Of a stretch of 64,000 nucleotides of DNA, positions 23,401 through 33,909 are shown piece after piece. The DNA is from Homarus americanus. Taxonomy: Eukaryota; Arthropoda; Malacostraca; Decapoda; Nephropidae. Under the pieces are notes generated by a model that was not told the origin of the DNA, did not search any database, and saw nothing but the letters and a program-made list of their open reading frames with translations. Position 1 is the stretch's first letter, and each line of letters opens with the position of its first letter. The stretch lies in NCBI RefSeq assembly GCF_018991925.1, contig NW_024756914.1, forward strand, positions 10,727,303-10,791,302. The letters run 5' to 3'. The position numbers and the translations under genes were made by a program.

Positions 23401-25075
23401 CACAAGGGGTGGGGAGGACACACACAAGGGGTGGGAGCACCTGGGGGTGGGAGGACACACACACAAGGGGGTGGGGAGACACACAAGGGGGTGGGGAGGG
23501 ACACACACAAGGGGGTGGGGAGACACACACAGGGGTGGGGAGACACACACAAGGGGGTGGGGAAGGACACACACAAGGGGGGTGGGAGGAGACACACACA
23601 CAAGGGGGTGGGGAGACACACAAGGGGGGGGCCACACAAGGGGGTGGGGAGACACACACACAAGGGGGTGGGGAGACCACACAAGGGGTGGGGAGGACAC
23701 ACACAAGGGGTGGGGGAGGACACACACAAGGGGTGAGGGGGACACACACACAGGGGGTGGGGAGGACACACAAGGGGTGGGGAGACACACACAAGGGGGT
23801 GAGGAGGAACACACAAGGGGTGGGAGGACACACAACACACAAGGGGGGGAGGGCACCAGGGGGTGGGGAGGGACACACACACAAGGGGTGGGGAGGACAC
23901 ACACAAGGGGTGGGGAGGACACACACACAAGGGGGTGGGGGAGGACACACACACAGGGGTGGGGAGGACACACACACAAGGGGGTGGGGGAGACCACACA
24001 CACACAAGGGGGTGGGGAGGACACACACACAGGGGGGTGGGGAGGACACACACACAAGGGGGGGGGAGGACACACACACAAGGGGGGTGGGGGAGGACAC
24101 ACACACAAGGGGGTGGGGGAGACACACACAAGGGGGGTGGGGAGGACACACAAGGGGGGGTGGGGAGGACACACACACAAGGGGGTGGGGGAGGACACAC
24201 ACAGGGGTGGGGAGGACACACACAAGGGGTGGGAGACACACAAGGGGTGAGGACACACACACAAGGGGTGGGGAGGACACACACAAGGGGGGTGGGGGGA
24301 GGACACACACACAAGGGGGGTGGGGAGGACACACACACAAGGGGGGTGGGGGAGGACACACACACAAGGGGGGTGGGGGGAGGACACACACACAAGGGGG
24401 TGGGGGAGGACACAAGGGGGGGGTGGGGGAGGACACACACACAAGGGGGGTGGGGAGGACACACAAGGGGGGAGACACACACACAAGGGGGTGGGGGAGG
24501 ACACACACACAAGGGGGGTGGGGAGGACACACACACAAGGGGGGGTGGGGGAGGACACACACAAGGGGGGTGGGGAGACACACACAAGGGGGTGGGGGAG
24601 GACACACACAAGGGGTGGGGAGGACACACACACAAGGGGTGGGGAGGACACACACACAAGGGGGTGGGGGAACACACAAGGTGGGGAGACACACACAAGG
24701 GGGGTGGGGAGGACACACACACAAGGGGGTGGGGAGGACACACAAGGGGGGGTGGGGGAGGACACACACACAAGGGGGGTGGGGGAGGACACACACACAA
24801 GGGGGAGGACACACACAAGGGGTGGGGAGGACACACACACAAGGGGTGGGGAGGGACACACACACAAGGGGGTGGGGGGAGGACACACACACAAGGGGGT
24901 GGGGGAGGACACACACAAGGGGGTGGGGAGGACACACACAAGGGGGTGGGAGGACACACAAGGGGGTGGGGAGGACACACAAGGGGGGGTGGAGGACACA
25001 CACAAGGGGGGTGGGGAGGACACACACAAGGGGGTGGGGAGGAGGCCACAGGGGAGGCACACAAGGGGGGTGTGG
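20490..25075. repeat. Large G-rich minisatellite, ~22-bp unit (GGGGGTGGGGAGGACACACACAA)
   Basis: About 200 copies of a 20-25 bp unit with variable G runs and variable (CA)n. Flanks at 20490-20640 and 25040-25075 are more degenerate. Each unit supplies three G runs, so the plus strand has very high G-quadruplex potential. Because the unit contains almost no stop codon in any frame, all six frames stay open for up to about 1,490 codons; the products are pure THTRGWGG or VCPPHPLC repeats with no start context and no domain, and should not be annotated as proteins. Confidence 0.97.
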
Positions 25076-27285
25076 GGGTTATCGTTTGAGGAGAATCAAC
25101 ATGGAGGTGTTATCATGAGGGGTGAGGTGTTGACGTACCGCAGCTTATGGGGCGTTAAGACAGATCATGTTTACAAGAGTGAGAACCTGTGTATATTACC
25201 TACCAGCACAACACAAAACATTCCACACCACAAAATTAGACAAGTGAAAAAAACTCCATTGAACGTTACTTGTGCCAATCTCTTCACACGCACATAAAGA
25301 TAACAACCAAACCTACAGTTAGTAATTTTCGTCGCACTATCCTCGTCCTTAAATACCTTAGACAACCAACCCGATTACGTCACAACTCTTTGTTTACAAA
25401 ACCTATCCGGTGTCACCCAGCTGCCACTGACGACACAGAGTCACCCTCATGTAACGGAGGGAATGGTCTTGCAGTACTTGAGGCGTCCGCTGTCATCATA
25501 ATACTTTCAGTAAATTGGTAATATCCGGATTTACTGGCCAGGTACAGTACTTGCAGGGTTGTGACATGCATGTTAGCTTAATCATCGTAACCTAACAAGT
25601 ATTGGACTATTAGAGCCTAGTGGAAATAGGACTGGCGGGATTTTTTTTTTTTTTTTAAGTTGGATTGATGTCTGGTAGGATTTTTGTCCTGCGGCAAACT
25701 TAGGGAGGTTGTAGTCCGGTGGAACAGTTCAGCGGCGTTTATAATCCATCTAGATTCTAGAACCTGTTTGGTGAGATTGTGTCAATGTGTGTGTGTGTGA
25801 GATTTCGGCTTGTAGAAAACTGTCTGCGGAATTTCTACCCGATGGATTATTATTTTTTAATTCCGAGGGACACTGTCGGGTGGTGTTATCTACAATGGAT
25901 TTCTTCAAAGGGATTCCGTGGATGAATCAAATTAGACAAGGCGGACGAGTGATGGTTGGAGGTGTGTGGTGACGCTGCCGTTGACAGAGTGGGGACCCTG
26001 ACCTTGTGTTCAATAATTACCACGGCTGACTATATTTACTGAATATTATTGGGAGGTTTTCATGTTACTGAAGCAATTTTTATTGGATATAATATTTTTT
26101 TTTATTTTGAAGGTAAATAATTTACTAATTACTGAAATTGTGGTATTTTATTGACTATTTACCTCACCGAATACCCCTGAAATTGAGTTACTTTACTGAA
26201 TACTACGAAATTTGTCCATTTAATTACTTTGACCACAACACATAGCACATTTGTGATGAACCAGACTATACTGTAGTGGTTATGTGCACGAGTAGCAGCC
26301 AAGGTCAGGTTCACGGAGGATCACCTGTGTGACTTAAGTTAACGCACAGAAATCAAAATATAAACCAAGATGTTTACCTTATACAAAAAAGTTTATTCAA
26401 CACAAATTAGGGAGAACAATTATAATAGCGTCATTGGACAGAATACAGTACAATACAGAATACAATTGGTGTTTAAATGAAGGTTTAGTTTAGACCCAAG
26501 ACTCCGTTTAAATTTGTACTTTATTTGCAAATGTTTTTTAACCGATGCCTTTAATAGGGTACTCTCGGTTAGTAGACTTGCAAAGGCATTGCAGAAAAAC
26601 TTCTATTTAACGGACTATATGTCGAGCAAAGTTCGTAATAATGAGGGTTCGTTCTGTCGAGGGCCCGTTAATGTGGAAACCCTCATCTAAGGGATTATAT
26701 GGAAAAGACAAGTCCGTTAGATGAAGGTTTCACTTTAAGCCATCAAAAAACAACAAGATATGCACGTTAGTAACAGTAAGGTGCATTTTCACATCTCCAA
26801 CTTAGAGCAGCACTGAGCACTCATCGCGCGAGGCTCTGTGACTGGACTGGTCGATCAGCTGGTCTGCCCGGGAGGTAAAAAAACTCTTCTGGGCTGCTCG
26901 TTGCCTGCGTTTATCGACGGGTTAAGTCAAGGGTATATGAATATTTAAAACGGGATTTATTTATTTTTATCTCTTTAGTATCGTAGATAAGATGTTTGGT
27001 CTTATCTGTCAATCTGTCAAATTTGTGAGGATAACTTTTTAAGCCTCCATTGCTTGGTTGGGTATAGTTCGATTTTGAAACTCGTGTAATTCTATTAAAA
27101 AATGTAATAGTATATAATTTAAAAATATAAAAGTAAAACAATTAAAAAACGTAAAAGAGTAAATAAATGAAAAAAAATACTAATAAATACAAAATACGTA
27201 AACAAGTATTAAGAATAAACAAAACAGGAAAGCTTTCACCTAAAATACTGACGGCGAGGCAGGTCAAGTAGTAAAACCACCACCA
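25076..27285. other. AT-rich spacer, no convincing gene
   Basis: Contains loosely repeated motifs (GGTAGGATTT / GGCGGGATTT at 25620-25700; TTACTGAATANTA at 26030-26215), a poly-T tract at 25641-25656 and a partly repeated block at 26540-26740 with ATGAAGGTTT-type strings. These look like decayed tandem or inverted repeats. No protein domain recognised. Confidence 0.5.
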
Positions 27286-27289
27286 TCCC

Positions 27290-27660
27290 TGGAAACAATA
27301 TTCTCAAAGATCCTTCCCTGAAATCCCTTATCCCTAGCTAGAGGTGAGAGAACATCTGACTCACTCCGTTGCTGGATATAAGAGAACGTATTTGATTGGC
27401 TGGATATAAGAGAACGTATTTGATTGGCTCACTTACGAGAGGACAGAGGTATTCCCATAGGTTCGCAAGTTATTTTATTTTCTGTAGTTGGAGTCGGAGA
27501 TGTGAGGCAGCATGTTATTGGCTCTCCAAGTTCTAATCTCAAAGGTTCTTACGTCATTATTTTCTATCTTTGGTTGGTAATGTGAGAACGCATCTGGTTG
27601 GTTCCCGTAAGTTCACGACACAGGGATGGCACTAAATTATGTCAGCACTGAAACCTCCAT
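27290..27660. repeat. Degenerate ~100-bp tandem family with a fresh 32-bp duplication
   Basis: Units share TTCTCAAAGGTTC ... TGTGAGAACGCATCTGGTTGG. The sequence AGAGAACGTATTTGATTGGC occurs twice in tandem near 27382-27428. Related copies occur at 32279-32365 (same strand) and 8756-8950 (opposite strand). Non-coding dispersed family. Confidence 0.65.
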
Positions 27661-27899
27661 AACTAGAGGCATTCTCGTCCTCTTACTCCCAGAGTGTGGG
27701 GACCCTGGGATAAAATTCTCATAAGATTCACGTGTTTCTTATTCACCAGTATTTACGATAGTTTATTAAACTTTGACGCCATGTTGGCTATTATCATTTA
27801 ATCACGTAGGTTTAGTAAGCTAGTCAAGATACGCGCTTATCTTCACGACCAGGTGTAAAACATTAGGGTTTGATCCTCAGAATCCAACGACACAGATTT

Positions 27900-27956
27900 T
27901 TTTTTTTCATGGGCATTAGGCCAGCCAGGCACAGGTCACTGACCCACATCAGGTAC
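27900..27956 (-). mobile_element. Tail module of the dispersed head/tail element (inverted)
   Basis: Reverse complement reads CCTGATGTGGGTCAGTGACC then TGTGCCTGG...CTAATGCCC and poly-A, matching the 3' tails at 8539-8590 and 54838-54893. Here it is immediately upstream of an RT relic and in opposite orientation to the tail at 28268-28340. Confidence 0.75.
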
Positions 27957-28225
27957 ACATACAGGAGACCTCAACTATAGGCAACTTCACTAAAGTAGTC
28001 TACGTTCCATCCTCCGAGTCCCTGAGAGGCTGTCATCATCAACGTCGAACCAACCATGTTACCCGCATAGACACGACCGTAGACTGCCAAAACAACTACT
28101 CTACATTGTACGGTCCTGTAAAGAACGGCAAACAATGCTGTCGGGCAACACCAAAAGGTATACGGATAGTTTAAGACGATCCTGACAGCCTTAATCAGAC
28201 TCCTGCACTTGGTAGACGGTCATAC
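27957..28225 (+). pseudogene. Decayed relic of the same non-LTR RT as 16491
   Basis: Conceptual pieces such as FTKVVYVPSSE, NHVTRIDTTVDCQNNYSTLY and NGKQCCRATPKG align with the FHQRSLRSIP, GHVTRMDDSKLQMQLLYS and NSKRNAGEQLKR segments of the 16491 copy. Roughly 90 bases between the first two blocks are missing, and frames are broken. A non-functional 3' fragment. Confidence 0.7.
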
Positions 28226-28267
28226 ACTTTTTCTTCTATATTTTGAATTTCATTTTACTCTTATTTA

Positions 28268-28340
28268 CCCCCCGGCCCCGGCGTGGGTCGATGACCTGTG
28301 CCCGGGTGGGCTATTACCCGTAAAAAATAAAGTCTACCGT
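28268..28340 (+). mobile_element. Tail module of the dispersed head/tail element
   Basis: CGTGGGTCGATGACCTGTGC followed by CCGGGTGGGCTATTACCCGT and an A-rich end. Together with the inverted module at 27900-27956 it brackets the RT relic, suggesting that the tail belongs to, or was mobilised with, this retroelement family. Confidence 0.75.
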
Positions 28341-28347
28341 TACATTT

Positions 28348-30373
28348 AAGGGCTGTGCAAACTGCGGCCCGGGGGCCACATGCGGCCCTTGAAGACTGTC
28401 AGTGCGGCCCACTTCTGAAATTACCATGAACCCTGTCTACGGACCCACACCCAAGCAATTTTTACCAAGAAAATTAAAGAAAGTGATGCTACTGTTAGTG
28501 ATGCTACTGTTAAAGTAAGTTTTGTGATTAGTTAGATCATTGTCAAAAGACTTAAACCTTTTTCTGGTGATGAAATGATAAAAGAATGCTTGACTGCTGT
28601 ATCTGAAATATTATGTCCCGAGAAAATCAAACAATATGAAAATGTAAATCTCTTTCGGTTGACAGTTGTTCGGCGAATTGACAGTCTTGGGATAATATTG
28701 AGCAGTTAATAGCTAAGCGGCAAGCATCCACTTTCTCGACATACTCTGTGGCACTTGATAAAAGTACGGACACTACAGATACTGTGCACTCGCGCCAAAA
28801 TGTATCGGTGCAGGGTGAGATCGACGAGTTCCGAAACGATACATATACACTGTGATATGTCGGGAAGGTTGGTAAGTGTATCCTCATAACCCCCTCCACT
28901 AGGTGTTGCTATATGGCTGACAATCAGGGCTGCCAAGATATGGCTGGAACAACTCGCCTTTCCCAATACCTATCGTCACTGGTCTCAAATTGCTCACACA
29001 ACAGTATGCACCGATACTTTTTGTTGCGGGTGTACAACTTGCCGTGTATATTCGAGGTGTGGACAGTGACTTTCGTAGCTGAGTAATTGGCTTCAAAGCA
29101 TGAAAGGAACAACAACTGGACAGGATATATTTGAAGAATTAGACAAGGTACTGAGCAAGTTCGACCTTGAATACTAGAAACTGGTAAGCATTACAACTGG
29201 ATTGGCTGGATTGAGAAACGACCTGGTTGGTTTAGTCAAGGGTAAATTGAAATCTCAGAATATTGATTCATCTTCATTAATTGTATGTCATTGTTTCATA
29301 CATCAAGAAACTTTGTGCAAAAACACTGAAATTTGAACATGTGACGAGTGTCCTTGTAAAAGAAATCAACTTCATAAAGTCGAAAGGTTTGAATCACCGT
29401 CAGTTTCAACAGTTACTGGCAGACATTGAAGCAGAGTTTGGTGATGTGAAATATTTTTGTGAGGTTCGGTGGCCAAGTAGAGCAGGGATGCTGAAAAGAG
29501 CTTATGCTCTTTTGGGAGAAATGGTTTTATTTTTAGATATGAAGGATAACGGTGTCCCAGAACTGACTGACAAGGAATGGATCTCTGATTTAGCATTTCT
29601 AGTGGACATAATTAACATCTGAACACTTTGAATGTGAAACTCCAGGGAAAAGATAAATTCATATGTGACATTTTCTCGTTAATCAAAGGATTTCAGACAA
29701 ATTTACGTCTCTGGGAGTCGCAAATGAGAAAGCATAACAACATTTCCAACTCTCAGCAAGTATATTAAGGACAAACAGTTTTCAAAGTATGCTGACAAGT
29801 TGACAGCCTTGCAGGATGAGTTCTCACACAGATATCAGAAGACATGCACTAGCAATAGAATTATTTGCTGCACCTTTCACTCTGGACGTAGAAACCGTTC
29901 CAGAGATGTATCAGATGGAAGTGATCGACCTCCATGCAACAATGAACTGAAGAAGAAATATGACCAAGTTTCCATTCCACATGAATTTTATATGAATTAT
30001 TTACCAAGAGCAGAGGTTATCCACAACTTTCTGCTCACGCACAAAAAAAATGTTCAGCGTTCAGAAGTACATACTTATATGAACAGCTGTTTTCAAAAAT
30101 GAATATAACTAAGAACAAATTAAGGTCCTGTTACTGGTGTACTAAACACCCTTCGTGTTGCTACATCATCCAGCCAGACAGACATCGCAGAGTTAGTGAA
30201 GCAAGTACAAAGTCGCCCATTAACAGTCAACAAACACTTGTAAGTAAGAATTTTGTTTTAGGCTTCAGATTTATCGTTAATTCTGAATTTTAAAAGCAAT
30301 ATAGTGAGTGTTTGGCTCACGCACCATATGGAATTTATTGTGGCCCTCTACGCAAAAGTTTGCACGCCCCTCT
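28348..30373 (+). pseudogene. hAT-superfamily transposase pseudogene (GTF2IRD2/ZBED-like group)
   Basis: A roughly 2 kb DNA transposon relic. Terminal inverted repeats are visible: GGGCTGTGCAAACT at 28350 and the reverse complement of AGTTTGCACGCCCC at 30357-30370, with repeated TGCGGCCC motifs just inside the left end. Coding remnants in order: KRLKPFSGDEMIKECLTAVS (about 28550), the SVALDKSTDTTDT block (28740-28782; the first catalytic Asp region, with the usual Glu of LDEST changed to Lys), a long intact stretch 29281-29622 including RQFQQLLADIEAEFGDVKYF and the conserved EVRWPSRAGMLKR box, NNELKKKYDQVSIPHEFYMN (29940-30000), and a C-terminal NKLRSC region corresponding to the hAT dimerisation domain. 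Stops and frameshifts throughout, plus an internal MITE, make it inactive. Confidence 0.88.
28783..29036. mobile_element. 254-bp MITE inserted in the hAT element
   Basis: It interrupts the hAT coding remnant between DTTDT and the VQLAVYIRG segment. Left end 28783-28812 and right end 29007-29036 are imperfect inverted repeats (25 of 30 positions match; shared core GTATCGGTGCA). No coding capacity. The target-site duplication is not clear, so the superfamily is open. Confidence 0.7.
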
Positions 30374-30858
30374 ACAGCATAGGTACTGTGTTAATATCTC
30401 ATGGAATATTTGTAGTTATTGGTTAATCTTCTCTCAATTAATTTTCAACAAAAGTACATTCACACGAAACAATCTCAAATAATGCCACAACACTTAACAC
30501 ACGGACTATGTGAAGATTAGGCATCTTAGCTTATTTCACTTGATGGTTTAACACCCGAACTCTACCTGGGGGTTAGGTTCGGGTTATTAATCTTCAGTTT
30601 AAATATGATAAGTACCTATTATTTCCTCGATTCCTAAACTTCTACCTTTCTTAGTCATTAGGCCTCAAACGAGTTGACGATTCTTGGAAAAAACAAGAAA
30701 TACACTGCCACGTTCGTAGTGATATCGTATATATAATGTATTAAAAGTTTAAAGTCCTGCTATAATAGTCGAGATAAGTTTATTTCTCTAAAAACAGGAC
30801 CGCCATTTACAATTCCGTCACTCCCCCAAACTCACAGCTGCAGTCGGGGAGTGAAAGG

Positions 30859-31865
30859 ATGGCCTCTTCAGCCCCCCAATGCCACGTTCAGGTAAGTTGT
30901 AAGGGTGTTGTTTTGTGGTCAAGTCATGGAGATTTGGTAAGTGAAGAAATGTACCGTGAAGAGCAGCTTCACATAGGTTGGATGGATATATGAGCGATTG
31001 GGGTTGGGTGTAAATGGGACTGCCCAGTATGGTCCAATAAAGCCACTACAGTTTCCTCCATTATGATGTTCTTTTGGATATAAAAACCTCCCATGTTCAC
31101 ACCAGCACAGCTGTCATGTACTCTTACCTGGCAGACCTTCTCTTTTTTTAGTGCATTTACAGAGTATATCAGTACTAGATGGAGATACGAGTAAATTTAG
31201 AAGTAATGACATTGTCTGGACTTTTGGAGAATGCCTGATGACATAACAACAGTGCTGTTGTTGTTTTCATGATTCACTAACGAACCACTGGGATATATCA
31301 CCATTTATATTAATTATTGGTTAAAATTTTACTTTAACTACCAGAAGTATTTTGATGTTTAGATTCGAGAGGCAATATTGGGTAAATTTTAAGCTTTGGT
31401 CATCCCTGTACTTAGACATGCAGACTAAGTTTTTTCTCTGATGGTTTGCGGTGTGTTATGAACGGTTTAGACCTTCATTTGTATCTCAAATCACTAGTTT
31501 TAAGTTACTACCCCCTCCCCCTTACCGATGTATGTTAAGTTAACTAATCATACCTTAACCTAACATATGATCTGTATTTTTTTATGCTATCGAAAAATGT
31601 TTTGCAACAGAAATCCTCTAGAGATAATGTGTCTCATTGTTTACAGTAGGTGCTGGACTCATGGGGAAGTGCCGTCGAGCAGCAGCCACCATCTTTTTCT
31701 TATCTTTCGGCAGTGATGAATATTTTGCCTGGTGAGGAATTGTCGGTCCTCTTACACAATGGCACGAAGCACCAACGACACTTTGCCCTTTGCTTGAACA
31801 TTGTATATGGCCACAGGTCCTGTATTTATGTTGGTAACAACATCACATATTGCACAGCTGGCTGA
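30859..31865 (+). CDS. Two-exon gene candidate, possible galectin-like N-terminus
   Basis: Exon 1 (30859-30891) starts at ATG (aaaggATGG) and encodes MASSAPQCHVQ, ending with a strong donor CAG|GTAAGT. Exon 2 starts at 31650 after TTGTTTACAGTAG and continues in the same phase (0/0): VLDSWGSAVEQQPPSF, then MNILPGEELSVLLHNGTKHQ, then RHFALCLNIVYGH, stopping at 31863-31865. Phase agreement and balanced amino-acid composition support a real gene. The pattern LPGxxLxVxxxNGxxxxxRFxxxL loosely resembles the N-terminal strands of galectin domains, but this is only a hint; the conserved sugar-binding residues are not present in what is seen. At 82 residues it is short, so more exons may follow, for example through a donor before 31863. 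Confidence 0.42.
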
Positions 31866-31892
31866 TTCCCGGTCTGCGGCTTGCCACAGAAG

Positions 31893-31908
31893 TGACGTCA
31901 CAACCAAT
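31893..31908. promoter_or_regulatory. CRE palindrome plus CCAAT box
   Basis: GTGACGTCAC (31892-31901) is an extended perfect CRE, followed three bases later by CCAAT (31904-31908). This is the same pair of motifs that is iterated in the 2334-2900 minisatellite. It lies just after the stop of the preceding gene candidate, so it may serve a downstream unit or be chance. Confidence 0.35.
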
Positions 31909-32778
31909 CGCAGAGTTTTTCGCAGTCACGTACTTTTTAGCAACTTTAACCCTTATTTTTTACCCTTTTTGGTTCAATTTATTTAAAAACATCATTACCA
32001 TAGTGAATTTAAGCGTTTCTTTACCCTTTGACCTGCCATCTTACGAAAAAATTCCGACCGTCAACTCGTCAGTTCAAAATCATGTCACCAAAATCCCTTC
32101 ACTGGTGAGGTACTGAGGGGGACGGACCGTGAGAGCTGCAGGCGGCCACAACTGGTGAACGAAGTGAAGGTGCTGGTGCCTGGATGGTAAATAAGGATGG
32201 CGGAGATGCTGGTAGGCTAACTATCAAACACTCACCGGAGCTATCACCACCTTACTCACTGGTATGGTGGTGGCTGGGGCCAAATTCTCAAAGGTTCGTA
32301 TATTAAAATTTCCCTGGAATTGAGGATGTGAGAATGCATCTAGATGGTTCTCTTAACCAGGGAACAAAGACGAAGATCACCTGACGTGGATTTTACACTG
32401 ACACTCCCTTAACGAGATGTTTTCAAGTCTCCAGTTACGGCAGAAGAAATACATGCGATTGGTAGTGTTGGGTTACACATACAGCTACACCGTGCAAGTG
32501 GGCGACTAATATGGCCACGATCTTTCACGACGACTCTTATATTAGATAACATATACGCTCTCTAATGATGAAGGAAAGTTGTACCAGTGAACTTTTGAGA
32601 GAGTTGGAGGAGGTGCAAACTGGTTTTTGGCCAGTGAAAATCTTTTGGATAAATCTTTGAGGCGGGTTTCAGGTATAGACAGGCGAGTCGCTAACCTTTT
32701 GTGATTGCTGTACGGCCATATCAAGCCTACCTCCTCACCATCGAGCGTGTGTGGTAATCCCCCCCAACTCTTTCAATA
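31909..32778. other. Spacer, one dispersed-repeat copy
   Basis: 32279-32365 matches the 27290-27660 family. No other recognised content; a 60-codon minus-strand frame at 32542-32724 has no support. Confidence 0.5.
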
Positions 32779-33905
32779 TACTTTTATCCTCTTCACCACT
32801 GATTGGCTCGTTAGCCGCTTGGGCGATCGGTCACGTCTCTGTCACGCATAGTTGGTAAGTATTAGGCATGTACCGGCTCCTAAATGTACAGTCACCCAAA
32901 AAAGTCCTGTCGCGAACCACGAACCCCGAGATTCAGACTCGTGAACCCGAAGCAGTAGACACTGATACATTATTCTGTCCATAAATGCTTCGGATTCAAG
33001 AGTCTAAATCTCGGGGTTCGTGGTTCGCAACAGGACTTTTTTGGGTGACTGTACCTGAACCCGCTCCAATGTTGGTCAAGTCTTGTCTTGAAAGAGCTCA
33101 CACTCGGTGCCGTCACAATACTCTCTGGTAGATTGTTCCAAGAGTTTACAACCCTCACTCCGAAAAAGTTTGCCCTCACAGTTTTCTGGATTTGCGGCTT
33201 CTTCAATCTTGAGCTGTGACCCTTTGTGGGGCGAGCGTCCGCCAGCTCCAAGTAAGGACACTCAACTGAGTAGTGCCCCCTGAGATGCTTATACACCTCA
33301 ACTAGGTCACCCCTTGCCCGTCTGTAGTATAAGCTAGGCAAGTTCAGGCGCTCCAATCTCTCAGGGTAGCTGAGGTGCAGAAGGGCAAGCACCAGTCTGG
33401 TGGCCCTCCTTTGAACATTTTCAACCATCTGACAGTCCCTAGCATATCTCGGGGAGCAGACGGGGTGACAGTACTCCAGATGGGGAAGCACTTCACTCTT
33501 GAAGATCGTTACGAGGGACGGACCGTCTAGATATCTGAACGACCTTCTTATAAGACCCAATAATTTATTTGCCTGGTTTACCTTCTCGCAATGGCCCGAG
33601 AACTTCAGCTCATTGTCAACATACACACCTAGGTCCTTCTCACACAGTCTCAAATAGTGCAGTTTCTTCATCCCGTTGGGACTTATGATACGCCTCCTTA
33701 CCGTTGGTACGCCCCAGGTGCATCCTCTTACACTTCGTGACATTGAATCTCAGCAGCCATTTCTTCGACCATTCCTGGAGCCCACAGAGATCCTCCTGCA
33801 GCTCTTCACAGTCCGCTTGGTTTTTTATTTCCCGAAATAACTTGGCGTCATCGGCAAACATTTGTATGGAGGAGTGTACAACGTCAGGCATGCCACCCTC
33901 ATAGA
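32779..33905 (-). pseudogene. Non-LTR retrotransposon RT, 3' fragment, copy 1 (MITE-interrupted)
   Basis: Reading the minus strand from 33905: MPDVVHSSIQMFADDAKLF contains the FADD catalytic box (palm motif C), then LQEWSKKWLLRFNVTKCKRM and, after a frameshift between about 33700 and 33740, KDLGVYVDNELKFSGHCEK, EVLPHLEYCHPV, VQRRATRLV, YPERLERLNLPSLYYRRARG, FFGVRVVNSWNNLPE and FKTRLDQHWSGF. This is the thumb/C-terminal region of a CR1/Jockey-like RT. The 5' end is truncated at about 33905. The true C-terminus is displaced: a 163-bp MITE at 32889-33051 supplies the last 25 codons of the open frame, and the original 3' end resumes at 32887 and runs to about 32779 (shared with copy 2). Inactive. 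Confidence 0.9.
32889..33051. mobile_element. 163-bp Tc1/mariner-type MITE with TA duplication
   Basis: Nearly a perfect palindrome: the left arm from CAGTCACCCAAAAAAGTCCT is mirrored by the right arm ending AGGACTTTTTTGGGTGACTG, with arms of about 65 bp and few mismatches. It is flanked by TA at 32887-32888 and 33052-33053. The uninterrupted sequence is present in the second RT copy (about 53655-53668), confirming insertion into a TA. Non-coding. Confidence 0.93.
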
Positions 33906-33909
33906 AGTC

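Noticed and set aside
20578..25118. Open frames of up to about 1,490 codons on both strands
   Set aside because: They consist only of the minisatellite unit translated in shifting phase, exist in all six frames, and have no start context, domain or splice structure.
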